From: Clavelina lepadiformis
Lineage: Eukaryota > Chordata > Ascidiacea > Aplousobranchia > Clavelinidae
DNA: 64,000 bases
Direction of reading: 5' to 3'
NCBI RefSeq assembly: GCF_947623445.1
Contig: NC_135244.1
Span: 16,120,860 to 16,184,859 of the forward strand
In this document: positions 49,840 through 61,053 of the stretch, piece after piece
Layout: the number at the start of each line of letters is the position of its first letter
Numbering within the stretch: position 1 is the first letter of the stretch
Position numbers and translations under genes: made by a program
Notes under the pieces: model-generated
The model's database searches: none
The model's input: only the letters and a program-made list of their open reading frames with translations
Told to the model about the DNA's origin: nothing

Positions 49840-51572
49840 TTACACAAGATCTTTAGACATGTAAGGACCATCGAGTTCATAACCAAGTTTGCGATAATAG
49901 TTTCTGGTACCTACACCAGAGATCACTGTAATTTTTTTGGAGCCGTGTTCTTCCCTTGCGATACGCTCGGCTTCTTCCATAAGCAGGGTTCCAAACCCTT
50001 GATGTTGGAATTTTCCTGGATCACGGGAACTAATAGGAACAACACTACCATAAACATGAAGTTCTCGGACGATTGATACACCCATGTTTTTCAATTCAGG
50101 CCTAAAAGCTTCTTGTGAACATTTTCTTAAACGCAACAAGCCAACAAGGATGTCTTGTTCTGGGTCTTCGTAAGACAGAAATGTCTCCCACCCTCCGTTA
50201 GCTGTATAATCCCTTCTAATCAGCTCAATTTCGAAAGGCCGCACTTTGTTATGGATCTGCTGTATACCAGCTTCACGTGTACGAACATCGCGACAAGTTG
50301 TGCCAAAATCCTTCATTCTTGCTAAGGCTAACTCTCTTAGATTACCATGCTCCACACCAGATGTTACCAGCGGCATTGGGATGTCTCTTTGAACTCTACA
50401 AAAGTAGTTAAAATGTATATATTTAAAAAAACCTGCTGTTGTCTTGCACAATTCATACAGAAAATACTACTAAATAGCTACCTGTACACCCTGGTCCAAG
50501 GTGGAACAAGAGCCAAAATCCTAGCCACCAAGTCAATTAAAGTAGAAGGAGGGTAACTTTTGTATCGACCAGTTTTCCAAAGCTCATACAGGCCAGTACC
50601 ACGGATTACCAGAGTCGGATAAAGTTTCAAGCCATCAGCTCTGAATGCAGGATTTTCAAAAAACTCAACGAACTGATCGATGTCTCTTTCCAATGGCACA
50701 TTTGGTAAGTTGGGCATCATGTGAACGACCACTTTGAAGCCTGAGTCCTTTGAGAGTTGGAATGACTCTGTAACTGCTCGAACAGTATGCCCCCTGTTTG
50801 TATCTCTGGCGACGTCCTCATAAACACTTTGGACACCTATTTCTAGGCGTGTGCATCCATAGCTGAGCATCTCACTGAGATGCTTTTTCAAGCAATAGTC
50901 TGGTCGAGTTTCAATTGTAATTCCAATACATTTTGTTCGACTTCTTTCTGAATATCTCACAGCTTCTTGCACACTATTACTGGTGTGTCCTGAAAGTGCA
51001 TCATGCAAATTTCGAATAAAGTAATCTTTGTAAGAGTCTGGCAATGACATGAATGTCCCACCCATTACAATAAATTCCACCTTGTCCACAGAATGTCCAA
51101 GCTGTTTTAACTGTTCAACTCGATGACGTGTTTGCAGCAGTGGGTCGTATCGCGCTCTTATTGCCCTCATAGAAGTTGGTTCATAACCCGTATATGATTG
51201 TGTTGAATATTCAAAGTCAGAATCTGGTCCACCAGGACAATAAACACAAATGTTTCCAGTCATGTTTATGTGAGGACATCGATGTGGCTTACACATCACA
51301 GCAACCACAGCGATGCCACTTGCTGTACGCACTGGTTTTGCTTTAAGTTTAGGCAATAGTGCTTTCTTGTATTGGTGAGGAACTGCAGCTATGATGTCAG
51401 TGAGACGTGGCTGGGACTTTAAACCATGCTTGGATGAAATTTGGCCTTTAAGCTTGTTTAAGTTGATGTCTTTTCCACTGTCATGGGCTTCAATCAGTAC
51501 ACGGACTATTTCAGCAGTTGAAATTGCCAGAAGTTCTTGCTGGCTTACAAGCGGACCTGAACCTTTCCCCAT
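49840..51572 (-). CDS. ELP3: Elongator complex catalytic subunit ELP3
   Basis: Catalytic subunit of Elongator, making the cm5/mcm5-type modification of wobble uridine in tRNA from acetyl-CoA by radical SAM chemistry. Two exons, 51572-50482 and 50395-49840, join within Arg (AG|A), giving 548 aa (human 547). The radical-SAM cysteines are in [17 protein letters not shown] (C-x9-C-x2-C). The conserved stretches [18 protein letters not shown] and [13 protein letters not shown] are present. The GNAT-type C-terminal domain holds the acetyl-CoA loop [16 protein letters not shown] and ends [17 protein letters not shown]. The start MGKGSG agrees with family length. One intron only, unlike the intron-rich neighbours. 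Confidence 0.97.
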
Positions 51573-52269
51573 TTTGCTCCAAGATAATTTTGAAAGCAGA
51601 TTCTGAGATCCTCCAACTGAGAATAAAAATCACAAAACTAGCCTATGAAATGCCTCAGAAGTATATCCTAACAAAATCAGAAACTACAGATCTGTCAAAT
51701 ATATACAGCCTACCATAAAACTAACTGAGTACAGTTGCCCTAAGCCAGTTCAATTTTAGCAAGCAATATCTGCTCTAAAGTATTCCAATTAAGTTGCCTT
51801 AATGTGAAATAAAAGCAGATGTCGATGAATCTCACGCACACAAGTGCCACACTTTCAACTATGACTCACAAAAGCATAGAAGATATATGACAATGCAGGA
51901 ACTATTTAGGAAAATGATGCTTTTCCAACCAGGAAGTTTTGAATTACAAAACATGATTTACCGGGAAAAGAGATTATTTTTGTCTAAATTAAACTGTTTA
52001 CGCGAACACGAATTGGTATGATTTAAATCGATTTATTTCAAGTATAAATAAAGATAAGAGTTGGTAAACTGAGCGATTTCTATTTTCACTGTATTGCAAC
52101 ACAAACCGTCAAACCAAAAACTATACATAACATTAACATATACAGAATCTATGGTCAACTAATAGAGTGTTTTCTCCACTGGCTTCCAATCCTCCATCAA
52201 TAAGATCGTGGGATGTCACATTTTATAATGTCATGATTGATTGGTGGTAGTGTGCTTTGTGTGGTCTAA

Positions 52270-52313
52270 CCATAGATATGCTATAAAACACGTGTTTTAT
52301 AGCATATCTATGG
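52270..52313. repeat. Perfect 44-bp palindrome
   Basis: Each 22-nt arm runs CCATAGATATGCTATAAAAC + AC; the centre is ACACGTGT, containing CACGTG. No loop and no mismatches. It lies about 0.7 kb upstream of the ELP3 start. Confidence 0.95.
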
Positions 52314-52625
52314 ATCTAGCGCCAACATCCATATCAACTTAGTAGAAAGAAAACACGTGTATATTTTGTAACAAGATATGTATAACTGTAAGTAAGAATT
52401 TTCCCACTGTTTAACTTCCAGGTTATATCCAACCCTAAAAAACTCGGTACTTTATTGCAGATAAAAATGACCAGTTGAAGACAACATAAGAATCCAAGAT
52501 ATTGAAAACAAATCATGTACTGTAAAAACGACGCTTTAAAAATAATTTCTAACCCAATAGCCCACACTTCATATTGGTATAAAGTGCGAATGAAACATTA
52601 AGGAATTTCTTTAAAAGTAGTCCGT

Positions 52626-52710
52626 TTAATGAGGTTTCTGCACAACTGTTCTTAATGGATAATGGGAAGATCCATGCACGTCCTGTCGTCCAAAGAGATG
52701 TCGCAGTGAA
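52626..52710 (-). other. Candidate terminal coding exon
   Basis: After an acceptor tttttcccag the minus strand can encode SLRHLFGRQDVHGSSHYPLR plus TVVQKPH and a TAA stop. The composition looks protein-like, but no upstream exon was identified and the family was not recognised. Confidence 0.2.
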
Positions 52711-53040
52711 CTGGGAAAAATAAAACAAATAACTTAGATCAGCAAATGTCAAAGGTTGAACATACGTATAGACATAGCAACGGTTACAGTATAAAATAAT
52801 GACCTTGGCCCAGTAAACACATAGGCTACCTTGACAAAACGCTATTTTCCTGTAATCCTAAAGTGAAAAGTAACATAAACTATTGGATCGTCCGGGAAAT
52901 ATACTAACGGTAGTGTAGTAGTGTTATAACATAAACCTTATTATTTCTTGCAAACCATCTCAATATGCTGTGAAACAAAACCATCAAACAAAACTAAAAA
53001 GACAGAACCGCGCACCAAATGATAAAGCGTTCGTATAGAC

Positions 53041-53457
53041 CAGACGTGGGCAAACTGCGGCTCGCGAGCCGCATGCGGTTCTCCGACATGTTTTTTGTGG
53101 CTCTTCTAGTCGAATCGTAAAATTCCAAAAAATGTAAAGGCTACCAAGAGTACCGTTTATGAAAGTTTCTGTGTAGTTTTTCTTTATTTAGGCCAGCATT
53201 TCGTTTATGACGTAACACTAGACATCGATTCCGACATTGTTTTCAGGTATAGATTCTATACTCTATGGCAAAGGTTGTCAAAATGCACCTCACCAACATG
53301 TTTTTATGGGTCTTTTAGTTAAAAAGTAATATCCCAAAATGACTACTAATAGTATAATAACCAAATTGACAATCATTAGGCTACTGATTTTGCGGCTCGC
53401 TGGTGTTTATATTTTTCCGCAAGTGACTCTTTCATTGAACAAATTTGCCCACCCCTG
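53041..53457 (+). mobile_element. hAT MITE copy 1
   Basis: It begins CAGACGTGGGCAAACTGCGG (with the common hAT motif GCGGCTCGCGAGCCGC just inside) and ends TTTGCCCACCCCTG. The 8-bp duplication GTATAGAC flanks it exactly (53033-53040 and 53458-53465). 417 bp, non-coding. Confidence 0.92.
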
Positions 53458-53480
53458 GTATAGACGATATAAAGTTTGTA

Positions 53481-53641
53481 GGCTATTAGCGCCCATAACA
53501 CGCAAGAAAGACAGGGGCTACAGTAGAAAAATTTTTGAACGCCGATTTGTTTTTATTTAGCGATTTGGCTATTAGCGCCCATAACACGCAAGAAAGACAG
53601 GGGCTACAGTAGAAAAATTTTTGAACGCCGATTTGTTTTTT
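53481..53641 (+). repeat. Local tandem duplication, 86-bp period
   Basis: GGCTATTAGCGCCCATAACA starts at 53481 and again at 53567, followed by about 55 further identical bases in both copies. It begins just beyond the right end of hAT MITE copy 1. Confidence 0.95.
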
Positions 53642-54921
53642 ATGAACGTTATTAAACCATAGTTCATTTGTATTGTCTTTGCATCTTCAAAGCAATGGCT
53701 TTCACAAAAACCACACAAGAGATATTTTTAAACAGAGGAACAAAATCTGCTCAGCATCAGCGTATAATAATGGAATACCACTGTGTATATTATACCTGTA
53801 TGCATAATGGATTTATAAATAAGATATTTTGCGGTTGTAAACATTTCCTTTCGAGAACGTTTCCAATCGATAACATTTCTTTATGGTATAGCCAATTCTG
53901 TATATAGTGTGTCGTAGATGGCATTAGCGTGCAACACTAGAAGTTTAAAAAATAGGATTTAGCTACTTAGGCAAAACTGTCTTGTTTTCAAGCTGCTGTA
54001 TTGTACTTAACTTTTCTTTTTTAATTTATTGTCCGTTAAGAAACTTTTAAGGAGCTCTTTCTACGAGTTTCGTTTTATGGCTACACTGTCTCTCGCTATT
54101 TTTGAAACACACTTTTTCCTCTCAGGAGAATTTTGGGAGCAGCAGCTCTAGGAGGTCCAGGAACAGTTCGCAATCTTTAGCCACGTCTGTCAGCTCGGTT
54201 AAAAGATACCCATAGGTTATGACCAGACTAGCTCGGTGATGTAATCGTACAACCTGGATCTTGTTTCCAAGTGTTAGTATTTGACAGATTCGTGACCGAA
54301 TATGCGTAGGATCTCGAGGAGTACATGTATTTTGCGCTGTCCACAGTCGCCTCCCCAATCACGTAGCGAATGCATTGGTGGGTTTTCGTTTCCGGGAGAC
54401 TTTTGGGGTAGAATATCGCTTACTTTTCAAACGAACCCTTCTGCCCAAAACTCGAATGTGTTTCTTATTAATCCGCGCTACAAAGGATTCGATATGACCG
54501 AGATTCTTGTGCTTATTCATGCTTTTTGTTTTGGACCACCTAGTTACCAAGGTAGTAGTCTGTAGAAGAGATGACTAAGCTTTAAAGACTCCAACCAAGT
54601 TGTAACTAAAACACCAAATATGAGTCACAGGTCGAATGAAATTGTTGTACTTTCCAATAGGAAGCAAAATCAGGTTCCTGATAAACGTGGCTAACATGCG
54701 CCTACAATATGCAACAAAAAGTTATGCCTTTGTACATACAAGTTTTATGCTATGTTCGTACAGTTGTTTTTCAGTTATTGCAATATATGGCGTTAGAACA
54801 GATCCTACCAAAACTAATATGCTGTTCCGAAATATTATTTTAACCTTTACCAGATTACTGAGATTACTTACAACTGTTATATATTTATTTCATTATAGTT
54901 TTGTTATAACCGTAGGCAAAT
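53642..54921. other. Spacer with possible SINE-like segment
   Basis: No gene was recognised. 54120-54400 is GC-richer than its flanks and includes AGCTCGGT pieces that resemble tRNA A-boxes, perhaps an old SINE. Confidence 0.3.
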
Positions 54922-55410
54922 ATGAATCAAAAAACTTTTAGAATCTGTTGCAAAGCCACACATAAACAACAAGTTATTGCGTTAATGGAAAACAGGAACA
55001 TCAACTGCAAGGTTCTAAAATCAGTAAAGGAGAAATGTTTAACTTATTCGAATTTTGAATTTGCGCTTCCTGAAGAGTCGATGGAAAGTTGACGGGCAGG
55101 TGATTGCAAAACCTTTTTGCCCGAAAACTGTAATAGGCTAAATTATACCGAAAAGATATTTCTCAGATCATTAATAAAAAATAACAAGCTAGTTTGTTTA
55201 AAAATAAGTTAGAAAATTACGATAATAATTAATCATTATGATTTCATTGTTACTTGCATTTGTCTTCTTGTGATCGGCTTCACTGCTATTTTAGGAAATG
55301 TTAAAGTATATATATTTAAAAATGCAGAACATTACATAACAGTTGCTGATTTTTATCTTAAGATGAGAGAACACATACGAGCATGGTTTTAAGTTTAATC
55401 TCTAAATCAA
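54922..55410 (+). pseudogene. Decayed third copy of the LGR-like GPCR family
   Basis: From ATG 54922 the frame encodes an ectodomain like those of the two intact neighbours (TFRICCKATHKQQV, then NINCKVLKSVKEKC), stopping at TGA 55090-55092. The same frame continues with NHYDFIVTCICLLVIGFTAI and LGNV, matching TM1 of the intact copies (HYNFNNICTILFLMGLIAII GNV). A further frame-shifted piece ending GAGCATGGTTTTAAGTTTAA at about 55382-55401 matches the TM2 start. Stops, a frameshift and loss of TM3-TM7 make it non-functional. Confidence 0.85.
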
Positions 55411-55676
55411 AATGAAAAGCTAACAAAAACTTGGGAACAAAAAATAAAAACAAGAAACACTTTAGCTGTGCAATGTCCATATACCTATATCAAATACTTT
55501 TTAAAGATGTAAATTGTATTTCATACTTGAGATTAGGGCTTTCTCTGTTTGCCTTTAAAATCACATACCCCAATCTACAGATATTTCTGCTTGTATATAG
55601 ATATAGTAGGCCTATGTTCTAGTCCATAGTGCATATATTTATAGGTTTATGCATAACTCATTTGTATAGTATACAA

Positions 55677-56070
55677 CAGGGGTGGGCAAATTTGTTCAAT
55701 GAAAGAGTCACTTGCGGAAAAATATAAACACCAGCGAGCCGCAAAATCAGTAATGATTGTCAATTTGGTTATTATACTATTAGTAGTCATTTTGGGATAT
55801 TACTTTTTAACTAAAAGACCCATAAAAACATGTTGGTGAGGTGCATTTTGACAACCTTTGCCATAGAGTATAGAATCTATACCTGAAAACAATGTCGGAA
55901 TCGATGTCTAGTGTTACGTCATAAACGAAATGCTGGCCTAAATAAAGAAAAACTACACAGAAACTTTCATAAACGGTACTCTTGGTAGCCTTTACATTTT
56001 TTGGAATTTTACGATTCGACTAGAAGAGCCACAAAAAACATGTCGGAGAGCCGCAGTTTGCCCACGTCTG
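55677..56070 (-). mobile_element. hAT MITE copy 2 (inverted relative to copy 1)
   Basis: Starts CAGGGGTGGGCAAATTTG and ends AGTTTGCCCACGTCTG, so it is the reverse complement of copy 1. Flanked by its own 8-bp duplication GTATACAA (55669-55676 and 56071-56078). 394 bp; it lacks part of the GC-rich end of copy 1. Confidence 0.92.
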
Positions 56071-56078
56071 GTATACAA

Positions 56079-57214
56079 TCTGACTTGGAGAGATAAAATA
56101 ATAGACCTTGCTGTTGATGGCTTTTTTCCAGAGGGAGCTGCAATGCGCGGGATGATCTTTTCATTACGGTTTTCTGTACTGTTCATAAATACTCAACATG
56201 TCAAGCTAATTGTAGGAAGTATATTTAATTACACAATAATGCAATGGCCAATATGGACTTCACGTAGGTAGGCACTGTGCCCGTAATTTTGTAGAGAGCA
56301 GTTATCTAAAGTGTGAGGATGAAATGAATGAAATTTTGGATAACTGCTTTTCATACGAGAAACCTTTGGTTTAGTCAAGCAGCCTGTTCACTACTTTTGT
56401 TTTGAAATTAAGTAAACTAAAAACGATCAATAGTGTTTTCATGAAAGATATGGCTACTTGTGTATAATCGCCTATTGAACTCATGGTGGTGTAATTATTG
56501 TCTATTCAGGGTTTCTTTAAAGTGTGATAATAATGTCAAACATAATAAAAAATCTTCTTAACTGTAACGGTAATGTTACAGAATGTATTGTTTCTAAAAA
56601 AATGATTGTTTCGCAGAAATTATGTAGGTCATGCAACCCGTTGTTGAAGACCGGCAGTTTGGTTAGGAGAAAGGGTATGCAAAAATTTGGTTTAAGTTGT
56701 TTAGAGTTTAATTGAAGTTAGATTTAGATTGAAAACTAAATTTTAGGCGAAAGGATTACTGCGTTAAAACATTGAAGTTATAGGTTACCAATGAACTGAG
56801 AAAAACAGCTTTGAATATAAGATTTCTTCCGTTGGAATAGTGACAGCCTTTTTAAATTTGGAGTCGTGTAAACTTACTTTACTGTAGTTTAATAAATTGA
56901 AATACTTCCGTACAATTACGTCGCAATTCTAAGAAATACTGACATGCGCAAACGTCAAATTCAAACAAAAACATTGTTAAAGGAAGTATCGCTTTAACAT
57001 CAGTCCTATAAAGATTAGCATCATAATGCAGTTATAAATATGTTTGTTATATTGATGTGTTGGGTATATTTGCAAATATTTGTGGTATATGTATGACTTC
57101 ACCGCGGCAGTTTGGTTGCATATCTCTAAATCGTAACTATGTCTATACCATATGTCTAACTGCCAAGTTTTAATTCTAGAAGTAGATCTACAGTTATATT
57201 GGTATACTGATTAA
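56079..57214. other. Spacer upstream of the first intact GPCR
   Basis: No gene was recognised. It should contain the promoter of the GPCR at 57215; no convincing TATA box was chosen. Confidence 0.35.
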
Positions 57215-58663
57215 ATGCTGGACATGGATAGGCAAAATTACGAGACTTGTTGCAGTTGCAACTTACAAAATGGCAACATTTCTGTTGTGATAAAGGATGT
57301 TGTGAACCTCAATTGCGTTATTCTAAAATCGCTGATGAAGAAATGTCCGAATCATTTATATCGCAAATTTTCATCTTGTGAGAAAACAGGGGTAGTTTGG
57401 ATACAAAATGCCACAAACAGATTCAAAGACTTTTCCTATCGTCTTAATGACTGTTGGAAAAACTATAATGAAACCACTTCTGCCAAATTACCAACAGAGA
57501 GGAACGAGTGTCTTTGTTCGCATCTAACCTTCATGGAAGAAAAAGATGCCAAATATGAAATAGAACATTACAACTTCAATAATATTTGCACGATTCTGTT
57601 CTTGATGGGTTTGATTGCTATAATAGGAAATGTTATAGTTATTGTTTCAAAATGTAAAAGTTTATTTAACAGTGGCCGAACTATGTCTAAAGTTGAGAAG
57701 ATATATGCAAGCATGGTTTTAAGTTTGTCCATGGCAGATCTTTTAATGGGAGTTTATTGTTTTGCTTTAGGAATTGCGGGCATGTATAAAGTGTTTGACA
57801 GCAATGAAGACAAATGTGTTTGGAAATCAAGCTCCATTTGCACCGCTCTTGGTATAATTAATTTTATTTCCAGTCAGATATCGGTAACAACTCTTGTCAT
57901 AATCAGTTCAGTCCGAGTTGTTAGTGTCTGGAATCCTTTTAAAATGATAAAAATAAAAACGGTTTATGCCGCCATCATTAACTCTTGGATTATATGGATA
58001 TTTATATCACTTTTACCTGTTTTTCAAAACACAGGGAGCGGTTTAATAGGGTTTTACAAACACCAAATTGTATGTACCATGTCCTACATTGCTTTCAGAA
58101 ATAATGATTCCATGCCATTAACAGTATTTGTATTGGTTTATAACTTAACTGCATTTCTTTTAATATTTTTGTTTCAACTTGCCATTTATTACAAAACACT
58201 GCCCGATATTTCCTCATTCCCGTGTAATTGCTGTGGATCTCAACCTGCTGTGGCGATGCACCCCCGTAGACGAAATGAAGATGTAAAAATGCATCGTAGA
58301 TTGTTCTTCATCGTTGTATCAGACTTTCTATGTTGGGTTCCAGTCATAACAATATCTCTTTATGTATGGACAGAAAGCTATGTTAAATCAAAGTGTGAAT
58401 GGCATGAAGAGGTGCGCGGAATGATGGATTGGTTTTCTTATGTGTTAGTCATCTTTATCCCTATTAACAGTGCATTGAATCCAGTGCTGTATTCATCACG
58501 TTTGTTTGGCCTAATGTTTCGTAACTTATGCAAGTTACCATGCACTAAGCAAAAGCGTACAGTAAAGGTACCTGAGATTTACGCCGTTTCCAACCAGAAG
58601 GCCACTTGTTCAACAGCTGACGCATTAGATGCTAATTTTGATGAAGAGTCAACCACCTTTTAA
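57215..58663 (+). CDS. Rhodopsin-class GPCR, LGR/relaxin-receptor-like, with GPS-like motif (482 aa)
   Basis: Plasma-membrane receptor encoded by one exon. The extracellular region (residues 1-123) is Cys-rich, with Asn glycosylation sites and no leucine-rich repeats. Seven helices follow: TM1 124-146, TM2 from about 164 (SMADLLMG), TM3 after Cys209, TM4 about 250-269, TM5 about 301-325, TM6 363-386 (SDFLCWVP), TM7 about 406-427 with NSALNPVLY. The ECL2 Cys is at 287 (VCTM). The DRY motif is replaced by SVR, so signalling may be atypical. TM6 and TM7 wording is closest to LGR/RXFP receptors. Residues 80-105 resemble a GPCR proteolysis site (C80-W81...C99-L-C101-S-H103-L-T). Ligand unknown. 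First intact member of a tandem array. Confidence 0.85.
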   Translation: MLDMDRQNYETCCSCNLQNGNISVVIKDVVNLNCVILKSLMKKCPNHLYRKFSSCEKTGVVWIQNATNRFKDFSYRLNDCWKNYNETTSAKLPTERNECLCSHLTFMEEKDAKYEIEHYNFNNICTILFLMGLIAIIGNVIVIVSKCKSLFNSGRTMSKVEKIYASMVLSLSMADLLMGVYCFALGIAGMYKVFDSNEDKCVWKSSSICTALGIINFISSQISVTTLVIISSVRVVSVWNPFKMIKIKTVYAAIINSWIIWIFISLLPVFQNTGSGLIGFYKHQIVCTMSYIAFRNNDSMPLTVFVLVYNLTAFLLIFLFQLAIYYKTLPDISSFPCNCCGSQPAVAMHPRRRNEDVKMHRRLFFIVVSDFLCWVPVITISLYVWTESYVKSKCEWHEEVRGMMDWFSYVLVIFIPINSALNPVLYSSRLFGLMFRNLCKLPCTKQKRTVKVPEIYAVSNQKATCSTADALDANFDEESTTF

Positions 58664-58830
58664 AGATAGAAATAGAGTTACTTTTGAAGAACTGATGTTG
58701 ATTAACTTCACATCTGTGGCTTCTCGAATTTGCATGATGGGGCTGTTTTTGCTCTATTTCTTATGGTTGTTTTGCGTTTTGTCATTTTTGCGTTTGCTTA
58801 ATTTTAAAAAGTTGTGAAAGGTCTGAAAAA

Positions 58831-58836
58831 AATAAA
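58831..58836 (+). terminator. Poly(A) signal AATAAA of the first GPCR
   Basis: AATAAA about 170 nt after the stop codon of the GPCR gene. Confidence 0.6.
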
Positions 58837-61053
58837 TCCCTCCAAAATTTTGTACATTGCAAATTCTTTCGTAGTTTTACTTTTCAATCTTTTTGCCCTA
58901 CCTTGATATTTTGAAAATAATGATCATCTAACAGAAAATAGCGCAGCGAATATTGTAGGATTGTAGACAAGTCTTGATAATACGGTCAATGTAAAAAAAA
59001 GGCCTGTGAACTAACAAGGAGAGGGTAGGATCGACGCGTCATTGACGTCAAAGAAATTCGCATTAGACCATGATGAAATTAACTAACTTAACTTCAGCAT
59101 ATATTGAATGGATTAGAAATGTTTGTAATTCAAGTGTGGTAAGCTTTATCTCTGTAGAATTAATGTTTTTGGTCAAACGCAAACGCGTGCAAAAACTATT
59201 GTAAAAGCCCGAATGAAACTTATTTTACAGAACAAAACGGAAGTACGTGCAAACAATCATGCCATAGTGGCGCAATAAAGTTAAGCACAGTTGCATTGTT
59301 ATAGAGTATAGACTATTCTTATACAAACAGGTAGGCTATAGCAGTTAATGTATAAAGAAGATTGATTTGTAATCTACTTTGCCAAAAGTTTTGAGCTTAT
59401 ATTTACTTACTACTTGCGCACCATATGTTGCAAAGAGAATAAAGAGAACAAAGAGAATAGGTTTACGAAACGATGGAGCATGCAAGAGCTACAAGCACTT
59501 ATCTATAAGCCTAATAACTTCTAATATTTCCAATCCAAATTATAAAATTTCTTCATAAGTATACACCTCTGCTCAGATTCTTGTTTTTGTGGTTCATTAC
59601 TCCTGAGCTCATAGAATTGTCTGACCAGAGAGTTTACCGGGATTAGTTAATTTGTGCTGTGTAGTTTTTCAAAAATTATCTGTAATAGTGATTATTTTGC
59701 TGATAACTGTTTCACAGCAGCATGTACAATAATGATGAAAAGATCCTGTGGTTACAAATTCCGGTGGTGGAATGTGTAAATGTTTGAAACATTCCTGAAA
59801 ATGTTCTGCATGCATAGCCTATAACCACTAGGCCCTATGTTTTCAATTAGGCTTATATTAAATGTTTGTGGAAAATATTTGTACATACAACAGTATATCA
59901 AAATTATGTTCATGAAAATAATGTCAGCCATCTATTAAGTTATTTTTTATGTTGTAACTCTTTTTTATTCACTATCCTCTATTCAGTTGCTTCGATTTTG
60001 AACCTATTTTTTCGGAGTGATACAAATTTTAAAAACTAAAATCCTTGGAGATCCTTCCAATCATAAAACCCTTCAAAAATTTATTCACAAGGTTTAAAGT
60101 GGACTCTAATTGGAATTTAATTAAACTCTTCATGGTTTAATTAAATTAAACTGCTGCATAAAAGTGCAAATCTGCTTGTTATATTTAAATATGCGTTGTT
60201 AAAAATTTTGGTTGATAATAATCCATGGCTTACAACTTTGAAATGGTGTATACATTAGTATCGTAACGACGTGTACAACCGTCGTATGACCCATCGTGTG
60301 ATCTATTTGTGCAATTTTACGTGACTTGAGTTCTGCAGTGTTGGTTCGTTAACCACTCCGCTGATATGTAGTCAGTTTGCGTATGCTTATTATACAGTAC
60401 ATGGTTTGCAAGGATCAGTTAAGTTTTCTGTTAAGTAAAACCTCTACGGTACAGTATTATGATCACGTAATCTAGTTTCATTGTAGAATGTTAACGGCTT
60501 TGTAGTAGCATGTGGTAAAACAAGTTAGCGCCTACTAAAATACCATAAGAGAAGCTTACTACGGTTCTTGTTATTTTATTGATAACAACCTGCTCTAGAT
60601 GCCATTGCACATATTCTTATAGCTTCATGAATAATGGATTTTTGCATAATACAATGCGACAATTAAATACGAAAGTATATATCAGTTCTGCGGTTTGGAA
60701 GATTCAATTTAGAAACAGGAAAAATAAGTCAGCCATATCTAGGAATTTCAGGGGCTATATTTCATACAGAGGTTATAGCATATTGGAGGTCCAATATATT
60801 GGAAGTGACTTTGTTACAAACAAAAATTTATCTGATTAAGAAACGGAGGAAATGTGTAACTGCAGGATATTTATTCTGGGCTTTGATAAAGTGCTGAACA
60901 GGCTGTATCTAACATATATTTTATGTATGATGGATGTGGATGTTAACCCAACTTGTTGATTTTACGTAATACAGGTCACGAGTTAGCTATAGGCTTTAGT
61001 ACTGAGTATAAAATCTTACAGATTTATTTTTGCAGCTATACCTTTTAAATATC
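58837..61053. other. Spacer between the two intact GPCR genes
   Basis: No gene was recognised. A pyrimidine-rich tttatttttgcag ends at 61034, 19 nt before the next ATG, and may be a cis- or trans-splice acceptor for a 5' UTR. Confidence 0.4.

Noticed and set aside
61030-61053. Start of the second GPCR at 61030.
   Set aside because: That codon is TTG and lies inside an acceptor-like tttgcag; ATG 61054 is the first proper start.
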